Assembly: GCA_002286855.1 (NCBI GenBank)
Contig: NRSV01000001.1
Coordinates: 1 to 64,000 of the forward strand
Source: Bipolaris cookei
Lineage: Eukaryota > Ascomycota > Dothideomycetes > Pleosporales > Pleosporaceae
Length of the DNA stretch: 64,000 nt
Reading direction: 5' to 3'
Notes under the pieces: generated by a model
Databases searched by the model: none
The model's input: only the letters and a program-made list of their open reading frames with translations
What the model was told of the DNA's origin: nothing
Shown: piece after piece, positions 1 through 10,362 of the stretch
Position numbering within the stretch: the first letter of the stretch is position 1
Layout: each line of letters begins with the position of its first letter
Made by a program: the position numbers and the translations under genes

Positions 1-26
1 CGAATGAACTCCATCCTGACGCTCCT

Positions 27-275
27 GGAGAGGAGGAGGGTAATGTGATAGGCTAGAGCCTAGTTGGTGTGTTGTACCTCGATGGAATCTCGGCCTGCTC
101 CTAAAATCCGGATGCCACCTAGAGCTCCGAGTCTCGCCGAGACTCGGTGCGCTCTGACCGACAACCGGAGCGACTAGGTCTTATCGACTCGATTGTGCAG
201 GGGCAGCTAGCACTGTATATAGATAGCTACGTAGCTCAGAAGCTCAGTTCTCTATCGAATACAATCTTGTTACCA
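27..275 (+). repeat. LTR-like sequence (possible 3' end of an LTR retrotransposon)
   Basis: A purine-rich run (GGAGAGGAGGAGGG, about 27-40) looks like a polypurine tract. It is followed by a stretch beginning TGTGATAGG at 44 and ending near 263 (GAATACA) or 275 (TTACCA). The layout fits the 3' polypurine tract and 3' LTR of a Gypsy-type retrotransposon whose body lies outside the window. The next bases belong to a pogo transposase remnant, so the element would have landed in that relic. No second copy or target duplication is in the window, so the boundaries and class are inferred. Confidence 0.3.
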
Positions 276-309
276 GGCATCGGCAACCTTTGCGCAGCCT
301 CTCACACTT

Positions 310-450
310 GAGGCCGAAAGGTGATTTTGTTTAGCCGATCTGAAAGCCGTTGAAGAGGTACGTTATAGGCAGCAGCAGCGCTTCGTAGTCTTAAGTTGAC
401 CCGTACGAAAGGCCTGAAGAGCAAGAGTAATTCTTTCTTCTCGCTGAGTT
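310..450 (-). pseudogene. Fot/pogo transposase N-terminal remnant
   Basis: The minus strand matches the N-terminal helix-turn-helix (psq type) coding part of the intact pogo transposase at 62225-63910. The counterpart is about 63745-63885, with shared stretches such as GTGATTTTGTTTAGCCGATC. Only about 140 bp remain, with substitutions and no open frame. It is bounded on the left by the LTR-like sequence and on the right by a LINE fragment, so it is a dead fragment. Confidence 0.55.
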
Positions 451-1016
451 AATTGGTAAACAGGAAGAGATGTTAAATAGCTAGGCTATCTTCCAGCGGG
501 CTCTAGGTGGGGGAAGTAAGGAAACTATTGAAATGAAGTCCCTCTGGTAGTATGACTACCATAGATAATAGAGTGGGAGGAGGGACAAGGTAGGGTGGCT
601 ACAACGTATTGTCTTAACTATCGTGTATCTTACTACTATTCTCACCCTTTTGTGGTTGGAGCTATGACCAACTGGACAGTGCCTACCACAACGTGATATC
701 ACGTGACCCACAAGGACCTTCCACCCTGGACTGAACTCATATATTCTCAACAGAAACAAACGAATAAAAAGAATAAATAAAATGTATGTTTATGCTGTGT
801 TTGGTTTGGGTTTCTTTCTGTTTTTGTTGTTTTATTTTTAGTGTTGTTCTTGGCCTAGGTACCACCGTATTGTCCCTACTCCAGTGCTAGTAATGAAAGC
901 CAGTATAGCTTCTATACCAGGTGGGGTGTGGAGGAGAAGTGTCATTGTGAGTGTTTGCTGGTCGAGAGTTGCTTCTAGCTTCTCCCTTTCTGCGTTGTAG
1001 TAGCTGCAGATATCTC
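449..1016 (-). mobile_element. 5'-truncated LINE fragment (RNase H C-terminus and 3' UTR)
   Basis: The minus strand encodes a peptide (about 838-1016) that aligns with the C-terminal tail of the LINE ORF2 at 29370-30593. Both share the pattern SYYNAER..L..TLDQ, then LLLHT..GIEA.LAFITSTG.GT..WYLGQ. Downstream DNA also matches the 3' UTR of that LINE (CAGCTAGGCTGCCTTCCAGCG-like block at about 465-500). The 5' end stops abruptly inside a DUF4238 gene, as expected for a 5'-truncated LINE insertion. A 227-bp solo LTR later landed in its 3' UTR at 526-752. Only the last ~60 codons survive. Confidence 0.65.
526..752 (-). repeat. Solo LTR, family A, copy 1
   Basis: This is a 227-bp unit, reverse complement of the copy at 43978-44203. 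Its ends are TATTGAAATG (from TGTTGAAATG) and CTCAACA. A perfect 5-bp duplication GAAAC flanks it (521-525 and 753-757), showing insertion by an LTR-element integrase. No internal retrotransposon sequence remains, so it is a solo LTR left by LTR-LTR recombination. The TGTTGA...TCAACA ends suggest a Copia-type element. It interrupts the 3' UTR of a LINE fragment. Confidence 0.8.
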
Positions 1017-1466
1017 GATCATTAGAATCATAACCTTCGGCAGCTTGATGGTTGAAGCGACGAAAGAAGATCGGAGAACGGTACTTCATAACGAACTGGA
1101 ACTTGCGCAACAAGTCTTTTTCCGAACGTAGGAGTGATATCCCCTACTTGCCAGCTTCATGTGCATCTACCACTCGAACTGTGATTCGGGCCTCTTTCCA
1201 CTCGATCTCCCCCAATTTCGTTTCTATCCGGTTCATAAGGCCATCGTTGCACATATCCTGTTGGCCAAAAGTCCGTCTGACAAGCTCATTTGTTATTTCA
1301 GGTAGGCTTCTTTTCAGATGTAGCACTTTGACAGATGCATTGTAATTGCGGTGTTGCCTTTTACTCGGTTGGATTTCGAAACTTTAGAAGGGCTTGTTGG
1401 TTGAGCTGTCGCAAATCTTCGCAGCATGAACTGCGGAATGTAGTGCTGGTACTTTTTGGAAGCCAT
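1017..1466 (-). pseudogene. DUF4238 protein, broken by frameshifts and a LINE insertion
   Basis: The minus strand starts with a methionine at 1466. The peptide MASKKYQHYIPQFMLRRF is the hallmark N-terminus of DUF4238 proteins (K-x-QHY-x-PQF-x-LR-x-F). Further family-like segments follow in shifted frames: VRRTFGQQDM near 1280 and LRKFQFVMKYRSPIFFRRF..H near 1020-1115. The coding sequence then changes abruptly at about 1017 into LINE sequence. At least two frame changes and a stop are seen. DUF4238 has no established function in fungi. The gene is clearly dead here. The exact junction is approximate. Confidence 0.6.
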
Positions 1467-1505
1467 TTTGTGCCGTGAACATATGTGGGAAGTGACAAGG
1501 TGCAA

Positions 1506-2163
1506 GTTTTTTGACTAGGTTTGTGCAGTGCGTCCAGTTAAGGACGAGGCTGTCGATTAGGGCGAGGGCGATGCGCGGAAGAAAGTGTGGTGATTAGCGT
1601 CAGCTGGTCCCGCGAGAAACAAAAGCTGATGTTGAGGGATATACTCAATTACAACAAAATTAGGCTATTCAATAGATACTTTGTAGGGTGAAAGAGAGAA
1701 GAGGGGTAACGTCCAGGAGCTTGAGTTGCGGCGTAGACCAAGGGCACTTAACTATCCATTACTAAGCCCTGTTGTGTAACTCGAGTGTCTTGTTCGCTGT
1801 ACCTAGCGCCCTCACTACAACAAGATCGATAATATAATGTTTGATTACATTGGTGTGTTGTTGGGTAATATGACGGGGGTAGGGCTGTCTGCTAAAGAAA
1901 ACAAGCGAAGGGCATATATAAAAGGTTCTGAACGCTCTGGACAAGGTCTAAGAAAGGCTGGGCGATGTGCACTCACAATCGAAGCATCTAGCTACAGCTT
2001 TAATAAAGATTCACTCTCACCTTCATTGACCGGTGCTTCATGACTTTTCCTTGAACTACTTTCAGATCTTGGTTTTCGTTACTGAAAGGTGCACCTCACA
2101 GCTGACTGACCCACTCATCACTATATCAACAGCTTCAAAAGCATCCTTGATTTGGTTGCGATA
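1506..2163. other. No gene recognised
   Basis: I see no coding potential beyond short chance frames on either strand and no match to the repeats defined elsewhere in the window. A TATATAAAAG motif at about 1915-1924 lies some 240 bp upstream of the next possible gene and could be part of its promoter, but this is weak. Confidence 0.3.
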
Positions 2164-2535
2164 ATGGCAGATGACTCTTCCGCTGGCACGACGCCACATT
2201 GTACAACTCCGGCGCTACAAACGGGCGACAACGAATCCGGAGCAGTCGCAACGCCGACGCTGCTTCACCGTGTCACCACAACAATCGTTGATTTCTTCCT
2301 CCCCACCCTTCTCAGATCGGAATACCGCATCATATCCACAACTCTTGCAAAGAATTACTATTCATGCCTATGTCTCTTTCTCATCTTGGTCTTCGCTATC
2401 GCCGAGTTTGAGCAGCCAGGGTGGTTCCCGCAACCAGAGGAACTCAGTTCAACAGTGGTAGCTGTTTTCTCCAGCCTACTTGTGGCTTTCCACAGGATCA
2501 AAGAACTAACGAAGAAAACAGCTTTGCTTCCTTAG
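2164..2535 (+). CDS. Hypothetical small membrane protein (123 aa or longer)
   Basis: I do not recognise this protein. The ATG at 2164 opens a 123-codon frame. The first ~60 residues are polar and Ser/Thr-rich. A strongly hydrophobic segment follows (about residues 66-85, CLCLFLILVFAIAEF), then a second one (about 94-108, STVVAVFSSLLVAF), suggesting two membrane spans. Near the stop there is a perfect branch-site motif CTAAC (about 2508) and an acceptor TTAG ending at 2535. An intron may therefore remove the stop; the next sequence in another frame begins MGAIIFLVVALLEYVE, a likely third span. If so, the true gene extends past 2535, but I cannot fix the donor site. Confidence 0.4.
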   Translation: MADDSSAGTTPHCTTPALQTGDNESGAVATPTLLHRVTTTIVDFFLPTLLRSEYRIISTTLAKNYYSCLCLFLILVFAIAEFEQPGWFPQPEELSSTVVAVFSSLLVAFHRIKELTKKTALLP

Positions 2536-3201
2536 TATGGGAGCTATTATATTCCTTGTTGTCGCACTGCTCGAGTACGTCGAAACACACACACTTGGCC
2601 ATGGGAGGACGATGGATTTGTATGACCATGGGAAGCACTGCTTTAGAGTGGTATTGTGTAAAATGATGAGGCATTAGACGAGAATGTGGCCGAATACTCA
2701 GGATCGTATATTGCACATGTGTCACCGCAAGTAGGAACGAAGGCTGGTTGTTCTGAACATGAACAGATAAGCAGTGCTGTGGCTGACGGAACCGCATATT
2801 CTACGACATTGGAAGGCTTCCCAGAGCGACAGGATATGATCATCCCCCCGACGCCTTTCCTGCCGGGTGGGCTCAGGCCGGCCTATCTTTCCCCGCCCGT
2901 AAGACATTTCTCGTGACTTTTGGGACAATCGCTGACACCTCTCTGTCCCGAGCGTTCAGGGACTACTTTGGGTCGGAGAGCAACAAACCAGGGAATCATA
3001 GGGCTATTTGAAGGCACTCAATGATTATTTGTGGAGGGGTACCTACATTTTCGTAACGATGTAATGAATCATATCTCATGTTGTATGTGTATGATAGAAC
3101 ATCTGAGAAGTGGGCCGAAGCAAACGACGAACTAGCAAAATTGGAATACAGACGGCATTCGCTACCTACTCCTTGAACTTGAGTGTCACAATTGACTGCA
3201 C

Positions 3202-4458
3202 CTACCACTCTCTAATCTCACCCCCAGGTCCAATGAATCCAGGAACCAACCAAGCCTTGGCCTCTTTACTTTCCTTCCTCACCCACTCCTCGTCGACCTC
3301 AATACCCAAACCTGGTCCCTCCATCAAGCGAATAAAACCATCGTTCACGTCCCATACCTCCGGGTTTTTCGTATACGACGTAAGATCCTCGCTGCCAGCA
3401 TTGTAGTGAATACCAAGGCTCATTTCCTGAATAGTAAAATTTGACAGCGTGCAATTAACTTGAACACAAGCTGCGAGTGCTATCGGGCCAAGAGGACAAT
3501 GTGGAGCAATAGCTACATCGTAGGCTTCCGCCATGGCTGCTATTCGCTTCATCTCTGATATACCGCCGATATGCGAAATGTCGGGTTGCAGAATATCGAC
3601 GCAGCCTGCTTCGAGGAAAGGGCGCACGTCCCAGCGTGAGTGGAGACGCTCACCGAGGGCGATCGGGATGGAAGTCTGGGTGTGTAGGGAGGTGATGCCA
3701 CCAATGTGCTCTGATAGCAACGGCTCTTCAATGAACAAGGGGTGATGTGGTTCGAGAGCTTTGGCTAGTTGTTTAGCCATTGGCTTGTGGACCCGGCCGT
3801 GGAAGTCCATGCCAGCGTCCATTCCCAACTCTTTGACTGTTTTGAGACGGTCGACCACGGAATGGAACCTGGAAGGGCTATCGAGCCAACCAATATCCTC
3901 AGTGGCATTCATTTTTACAGCGTGAAATCCTTGTGCTTTACGGCTAAGACTGTAGGTGTTTTGTTGGAAATCAAACTTGTCTTAACCACTGTTCTTCTGA
4001 TTGTTACTTACGCTTGATCTTTAACGTCATTTGGCCTGTCTCCACCAATCCAAGCATATACTTTCAACTGGTCTCGGACTTTACCTCCCAGCAATTGGTA
4101 GATCGGTACGTTTAATTTCCGCGCTTTTAGATCCCAGAGGGCAATATCGATACCTGCCAATGCACTCATGAAGACAGGGCCACCGCGGTAAAAGCTGGTG
4201 CGCCAGGACATCTGCCAGATGTGTTCAATGTCACTTGGAACGTTGTTAGCTGGTCTCAAATTGAAGACAGTGAACCTCATACTCTGCTTCAAAACCGACA
4301 TAGCGCGCTGCCCAGGCATCTAGACATCCTTCGACTGCTTGCGTGTGGCCTTCAAGGGAGGCTTCACCCCAGCCGAAGTTCCCGTCGACATCGGTAATTT
4401 TGACAAAGAGCCATCGCGGTGGTACTCTGAAGTACTCGATGGTTGCAATCTTTCCCAT
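3202..4458 (-). CDS. D-galactonate dehydratase-like protein (enolase superfamily, DgoD type)
   Basis: Predicted to dehydrate a sugar acid (best guess D-galactonate to 2-keto-3-deoxygalactonate). Three exons join cleanly: 4283-4458, 4012-4233 and 3202-3949. Introns of 49 and 62 nt have GTATGA/GTAAGT donors and CAAG/CACAG-type acceptors; the first has a GCTAAC branch site. The product is 381 aa, the usual DgoD length. All signature residues are present: metal ligands D181, E207 and E233 (GMDFHGRV, FIEEP, ALGER), H183, and catalytic H283 in APHCPLGPIAL. Its start lies 427 bp from the start of a divergently transcribed keto-deoxy-acid aldolase, the next enzyme in such a pathway. It is unlike the fungal L-galactonate dehydratases of pectin breakdown. 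The exact sugar acid is inferred. Confidence 0.85.
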
Positions 4459-4885
4459 TTTCTAGTTTTCAGTACGTAATGTTTTATAGTGTATTTGGTC
4501 AAAGCTAGGTTAGGCAACGTTTCGAGCGAGTATACCAAAGAAGATATGGCATTTGAAAGGAGCCAGCCATCGGCAAGAAAGCAACTGTACGGCCGTGCCC
4601 AGACCCCGACGTGCTTTTTTGTCCAATTAAACCGCTTCTACGGTCAGGTACCCTTCGCGGTACTAACCCAAGCGGCAGCGAGCGCGGGGTCATCTACTCC
4701 ACCGCGGGGCACACAACTTCGGGAACTGGAGTAAAGTAACCCGAGTTGCCAATGCGCCCGGTACGCAATAAAGCGCGAAAACCCTCTGACAGCATCAAAG
4801 GTCAATCACCACATATCAATTTGTTCTGCAAGGGAAGTCAAAATTGAAAGAAAGCAAAACAACGTTCCTATTACAAACCGTTACT
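4459..4885. promoter_or_regulatory. Shared divergent promoter region of dehydratase and aldolase genes
   Basis: This 427-bp spacer separates the start codons of the two head-to-head catabolic genes and must hold both promoters. It is GC-rich in the middle (about 4570-4760) and has no obvious TATA box close to either start. Co-regulation is inferred from layout; I cannot name a binding protein. Confidence 0.4.
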
Positions 4886-5923
4886 ATGACGTTATCACCA
4901 CCAACCGGCGTCTTCGTCCCTGTCCCGACGTTTTTTAAACTCAAGTCTGCATCTAGCACTCTCCAAGCCGCTATAGACGTCCAGACACAGATTGACCATT
5001 CAGTGTTTCTCGCGGAAAATGGAGTGCGTGGGCTTGTCCTGCTCGGCTCAACCGGCGAAGCAATCCACATGTCGCGACAAGAGCGTATCGATATCGTGTC
5101 TGGGGTGCGCAAAGGACTCGAAAACGCGGGCTTCAAGGACTACCCAATCATGGCAGGAACACTGATCAACAGCGTTGACGAGACATTGGAGTGGTTAGAG
5201 GACTTCAAGAAAGCCGGTGCACAGTGGGGCTTAGTACTTGCGCCGGGGTATTTCGGTGCAGCAGCGAGTCAAGAGGGAATTAAGGAGTGGTTCACTGTTG
5301 TTGCAGACAAGAGCCCGCTACCGATATTGATGTAGATCATGAAAGACAGCGAGCGAAGACACAGACTAACAAATGCCAGTTACAACTACCCCGGTGTGAC
5401 AAACGGAGTCATGGTAACACCTGGTACCTACCGCGTCCTTGCGCAACACCCTAACATTGTTGGTTGCAAGATGTCGCACGCCATCATCTCATGGCACAAC
5501 CAGGTCTCGCTGGACCCAAAAATCGACCACAACAAGTTCCGCGTCTACTCTGGCCTCGGTCAACAACTAGGCCCCATCGTTATTTTTGACGCAGCTGGTG
5601 TCATAGACGGACTCGCTGCCATATACCCCAAGACGGTATGCTCCTTGATGAAGCTTGCAGAGACACGGCCCATCACCGATGAGAACCTCAAGAAGATCAA
5701 AGAATTGCAATATACTATTAGCACCACAGAAGAGTTCATTGGCAAATATGGTGTCGTCGGCATCAAAGAGGCTGTAAGGAGAGTAACCGGTTTTGGAACC
5801 ATGGAAGGCGGACGGCTGCCGATTCAGGGAAAGCTGCCGGATGGTGAGTGGGAGAAGTGGAGTGAAACCTGGGAAAGGATACAGAAGACGGAAGATTTCC
5901 TGGGCGAAAAAGATTTCAAATAG
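4886..5923 (+). CDS. 2-keto-3-deoxy sugar-acid aldolase (DapA/NanA family, LGA1-like)
   Basis: Class I aldolase predicted to cleave a 2-keto-3-deoxy sugar acid into pyruvate and glyceraldehyde. Exons are 4886-5331 and 5380-5923. The 48-nt intron (GTAGAT...CTAAC...CCAG) restores the family motif ILIYNYPG. The product is 329 aa. Visible features: GSTGEA at residues 54-59 (carboxylate binding), catalytic Tyr152 in YNYPG, and Schiff-base Lys179 in NIVGCKMSH. The family also contains dihydrodipicolinate synthase, but fungi make lysine by the aminoadipate route. The neighbouring dehydratase therefore points to sugar-acid catabolism, as with the fungal L-threo-3-deoxyhexulosonate aldolase. The start was chosen as the first ATG in frame with the conserved N-terminal barrel strand (GVFVPVPTFF). 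Confidence 0.87.
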
Positions 5924-7783
5924 TAGTTTTGTTTTGCCCAAAAGAAAATTGGCAGTTTGCGTCTTGCATACTCTTGCTTTTGAGTTGAGCGATACAACTA
6001 GGTCTTGAGCACTAATGAATGGACTGCGGGCCCTTCACCGGCGTTTCCTTCCACGTGGTTATTTGCTAATCAAGACAAGGCCTCTTCAGTCGGAAGACAT
6101 CTAGATTCAAGCCATCGTATCGAGCGCTGCGCAACCCGACTTAGCGGCACCCGGCGATTTTACCACGAGACAACGCTGGATCGGGCAGTCGTCATTCTTT
6201 AGCCTCTAGCGTAAGACTTTTGAATGCCCGGCGCGTGACATTTTTGCCTCTTTCATCCGGGTTGTCTTCATCTAGGCTTTCCCTTCGACCGCGCCCTTGA
6301 CAACATATATCCTCTTGCACCAACCTATAATGGAAGCGACACCGAAAATACTAACACGCTAAGGTATTGGTATGGCAGGTATGCCTCAGTTGGCGAAGTT
6401 TGCTCTAAACAGGCATGTATGCTTTGTAGTCTTCTGATTCTCCCAAGACGCCACGAAGCCTTCACGAAGCCTTGAAGAGTAAGCGTCTAACTCTGAGCCT
6501 CAGCACTTTCGATGACATCTAAATCAAATACAGGGCCTGGTGATGCTAACATGTGGCTTACGGGTAGCAGAAGTGGAATGATCACTGTACATAACCATGG
6601 TGGAGGGGGCTTTGGCAGAAAGAAAAGGAATAAACATTGTTGGATGTGGAACAGATTGACATGATGTCAAGCCAAGCTCACGAAAAACGTTCCAACTCCC
6701 GCTCAAGTTGCCGTTGCTTTGGTATAATGTACAATGCGATCATCGGTAGATTGACTGGAGGTGGGGTAATTCGCGCAACACATGAAGGCGGTAAACTTCC
6801 GCTATATGCATGTTCAAGCTACATCACATAGCAACGCAAACATCCCCATGATCCGTCCTTTAATAAACATTGATATTCGGACTGGACAATCATGTCTAAA
6901 GAATCAATTCAGGTATGATTTGCATGTCAGATTAGGTCTACTTTGCCGTGTCAATTGCTGTACCCCGTCTTACGCACAAGGGGTACGTGGATAGAAAGCT
7001 TCCGCACCTCCACATCTTGTCTCTCTACTCAACTTCAACACCAACGGATAATGCCCTGACTACACGCAAAGACCAAGAGAATCGGCAAGACACAGGCGGG
7101 CAATAACCTTAGCCAAGAGTCTAGGCCGACGCCGCGTGCCTGTAGCGTACGGCGGATTGCGCACTATGCGTCCGCCGAGACCTCAGCTTGTCACAACCTG
7201 CACAACTTAATGGTAGTCCACCGAATTCCCACGCGGGGTACGACTGGGTGTGACCATCAAAATCGTTCCGCAAGACGCTACTGTCGTGTCCCGGAGTAGC
7301 TACCGGCATGCTGTCAGTGCGAGAGTGACGCATTCACGGCATGCCGACTTTTCGATCTTTCTTAGTATGCGGGCCTGCTAACTGCTACCGTAAGCTGCCT
7401 CCGAAACTACGGGTCTTGAAGATAGCATCGGGAATAGGCCTATGGGACTTGTTAGCAATAGTTCAGGATAACCTATTCCACATATCGGGTATGGACATAC
7501 AAGCTGACCGTGCTGTTGAGTCTGGGGTACGGTGGAGCCGATGGCGGAGGAACCTGGGGAAGAAGAGCTCTACAATCTAGGGAAGCCCCTGAGTATATGA
7601 ATGCAAGGATCTCCCAAAATTGGCTGAGGATTTTTTTCTTATCACCAGCTCCCTCTTTTTCAGTAGCTGCGCCCTCACACCTCTTTCATCGACTTGGTCG
7701 ACCCCTGAAGCACTTGGCGGGGCAGTTGAGCACCAGTGCTTCTGTAACATACCCAGAAGGTTGTTGGACAAACTGATACCATT
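5924..7783. other. Long spacer without recognised gene
   Basis: About 1.86 kb between the aldolase and the transporter gene. I see only short overlapping chance frames and no repeat copies. It presumably holds the aldolase terminator and the transporter promoter. A short secreted-protein gene or non-coding RNA cannot be excluded from sequence reading alone. Confidence 0.35.
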
Positions 7784-9441
7784 ATGTCTTTTTACGCCGA
7801 CGAGAAAGGCGACGTTGCCGCCATCGAACGGGTCGAGTCCGACACGTTAGCTAACAATGCTGCTATCGAGCGATTTACCCCTGAGCAACAAAAGAAGATT
7901 ATTCGCAAGGTGGACTTTCGGCTTATCCCTACGCTCGGCTGCATGTACTGTGTCTCGCTCATGGACCGTACCAATCTTGGTGTCGCCATGGTGGCAGGCA
8001 TGGGTGTCGACCTGAAACTCACAGGCGAGCGATACAGTATCATTGTCCTGCTCTTTTTCATTACCTATGTTGCACTCCAGCCTCCAGCTACTGTCGTCAT
8101 GAGAAAACTGGGCCCAAAGCTTTTTTTGCCATCCATCGTGGTCATTTGGGGAGCCGTCATGATTGGTTTCGGCTTCGTCAAGGGGTGGACCGCTTTAATT
8201 CCCCTTCGCTTCATATTGGGTATCTTTGAGGCAGGGTTTTTTCCTGGTATGTGTAGAAATATCTTCCCTAAATATTAGAAAGGAAGAGAAAGATGAAATG
8301 CTAACATCAATAGGCTCCACGTACCTTCTTTCTTGCTGGTACAAACGATACGAGCTCCAAAAGCGCAACACTTTTTTTTTCCTCATCGGAATGCTGTCTT
8401 CTGCCTTCTCCGGCATCCTTGGTTATGTCTTCTCCCTGCTTAACGGCCATGGCTACCAAGCAGCGGAGTGGCTCGGCCCGCACTACGGCCCAACCAAGAA
8501 AGCGCCCAAAACTCCCGTCGGATTCGGTCCAGGCTTGTCTGGCTGGCGTTGGATCTTCATGCTGCAAGGTATCATCACCGTCGCCATCGGTCTGATCGGA
8601 TGGTACTATATTGTTGATTTCCCAGAGTTGGCTGCCAAACCGAGCAGGACTCAGAAGAAGTTCCTCGAGCAGGAAGAAGTGGATTTTATTGTTGCAAGAA
8701 TTGAGCATGATCGCCACGATGTCGTTGTCGAGGAATTCAATCTCAAGAAGTACCTTGCCGGCGGCATGGACCTCAAGGTCTGGGGCTTCGCACTAATCTT
8801 CATGTTTACAACCACGATTACATACGCTATTGCGTACTTCCTTCCCATCGTCCTCAAAGATGGAATGGGTTTCAGCGCTGCTGTTAGTAATTGTCTCATC
8901 GCCCCGCCTTACGTGTTCGCTGGATTTGTCATGATTGGTTTCGCGTGGGCTGGTGACAAGTACCAGATCCGCTCTCCCTGGGTCATTGCCAACGGTGTCC
9001 TTGCTCTCATTGGACTCCCTATGATGGGTTTTAGCTCCAATACTGGTGTCAGGTATTTCGGTATGCTGTATCACGTAGTCTGTCTTCAGTTCACTTGCTA
9101 AACATTTCTCAGGGGTCTTCCTCGCTACTGCAGCATCCAATGCCAACATTCCCTGCATTCTCACCTGGCAAGCAAACAATATCCGTGGTCAATGGAAGCG
9201 CGCTCTCTGTTCTGCTACCCTCGTTGGTGCCGGAGGCATCGGCGGCATAATTGGTGGCACAGTCTTCAGGACCCAGGATGCTCCAAAGTACGTCCCCGGC
9301 ATTATTGCCTGCATGATCTCGGCAGGTATGATCATCGTTATTACGCTCTTGCTGAACTTCAAGTTCTGGAGAGCAAACAAGAGAGCTGCCAGTGGTGGCA
9401 AGATTATTGAGAGGCTTGAGGGATTCAGGTACACGCTGTAA
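7784..9441 (+). CDS. MFS transporter, anion:cation symporter (Dal5/TNA1-like) family
   Basis: Plasma-membrane proton symporter of the major facilitator superfamily, likely for an organic anion. Exons 7784-8246, 8314-9060 and 9113-9441 give 512 aa. Introns of 67 and 52 nt have GTATGT/GTATGC donors, GCTAAC/GCTAAA branch sites and TAG/CAG acceptors. After a cytosolic N-tail comes the ACS-type motif FRLIPTLGCMYCVSLMDRTNLGVA (about residues 45-67). There are then about 12 hydrophobic spans, with the RFILGIFEAGFFPG motif at the end of span 4. The C-terminus ends in a charged tail. Members import allantoate, nicotinate, pantothenate and sugar acids. The two sugar-acid enzyme genes upstream make a galactonate-type acid a reasonable substrate, but this is inference. 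It is separated from them by 1.9 kb. Confidence 0.85.
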
Positions 9442-9659
9442 TTGCTAGCGAGCGGGAACGTAGAAGAGATATATGATTGATGATCAAGATAATGAATAGG
9501 GCCAATGTTGAGATGTTCGAACAAATGCAAGGGCACGTGCATTAGGTACGCATAAGCTCGGATTCTTGTTCTGGGCCTAGAGCTCGCTGATGGGCGTACG
9601 GTACCCATTGCTTCTAGAACTTGTCACACGTCTCCAGCGTCGACCGAGCGCTGATCGGT

Positions 9660-9760
9660 TTACTCCTCATTTTTAGCAATTTCTTTCAGCGTGTATATTT
9701 CTCCTAGTTCTCGCAATTTTAAATCTGCAGTTGCCTCATCAATCGGAGCCATGGTTGTTA
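9660..9760 (-). pseudogene. Possible pogo-type transposase start remnant
   Basis: The minus strand encodes MAPIDEATADLKLRELGEIY followed by TLKEIAKN. This resembles the first residues of fungal pogo transposases just before the HTH. The frame ends at 9660 and nothing matching the rest of such a protein follows. About 30 codons are too few for certainty. Confidence 0.22.
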
Positions 9761-9901
9761 AGTTATAGCCTGTTAAAGTTGTGGTGTTGAGACGCATCTT
9801 CGTGTTCTGCGGGGCATGAGTAGTATCCGGGCATGAGCTGTCCGTGCACAGTACGTTAAGCGTATGGATATGATACATAGTGCTGACTGTTGATTGTTAT
9901 T

Positions 9902-10075
9902 TGTTGAAAATACTCCGATCACATGTCATGAGGACGCTAGATCACATGACTTGGCGCCGGCCTATATCAGCCGAGCTATACATAGTTAGCAATCTACACA
10001 CTCAACAACCACTTTTAGCCCCAACAGAACCATCCATTACGTAGTCATACTATGCCAAAAGACATAATTCTAACA
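9902..10075 (+). repeat. Solo LTR, family C, copy 1
   Basis: A 174-bp unit starting TGTTGAAAATACTCC and ending ATTCTAACA. It is flanked by a perfect 5-bp duplication TTATT (9897-9901 and 10076-10080). An inverted copy lies at 43562-43738. TG...CA ends, the 5-bp duplication and the absence of coding sequence make it a solo LTR, probably Copia type. The right flank is a short TTA microsatellite. Confidence 0.78.
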
Positions 10076-10362
10076 TTATTATTATTATTATTTGTCCGTA
10101 TAAGTAAGGTGACAGCGATCGGATAGCTCGGAAGCTCTACCCCGCACACAGCAGTGGGCAACCCCCACAATAGGACCAAAGCAGAGAGCATAAGAAGAGA
10201 ACCTTGTACGCACGTAGATAGGCAAGAAGAATTTTGAATACACACACCTGTCTTTTTAGCAACCCTTCTGCATTCGTGCAAACCCTCTTTAGCCCCGCGC
10301 GCACATGCTTCGTACCTTGCTGTTTGCACCCGGTTCATGCTTATGCTAGCTAGCTACAGAGC

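Noticed and set aside
4886..5923. Dihydrodipicolinate synthase (lysine biosynthesis)
   Set aside because: Same superfamily, but fungi use the aminoadipate pathway and the neighbour is a sugar-acid dehydratase.
9902..10007. Shorter 106-bp reading of LTR C ending at CTCAACA
   Set aside because: Homology with the inverted copy continues to 10075, where the TTATT duplication fits perfectly.
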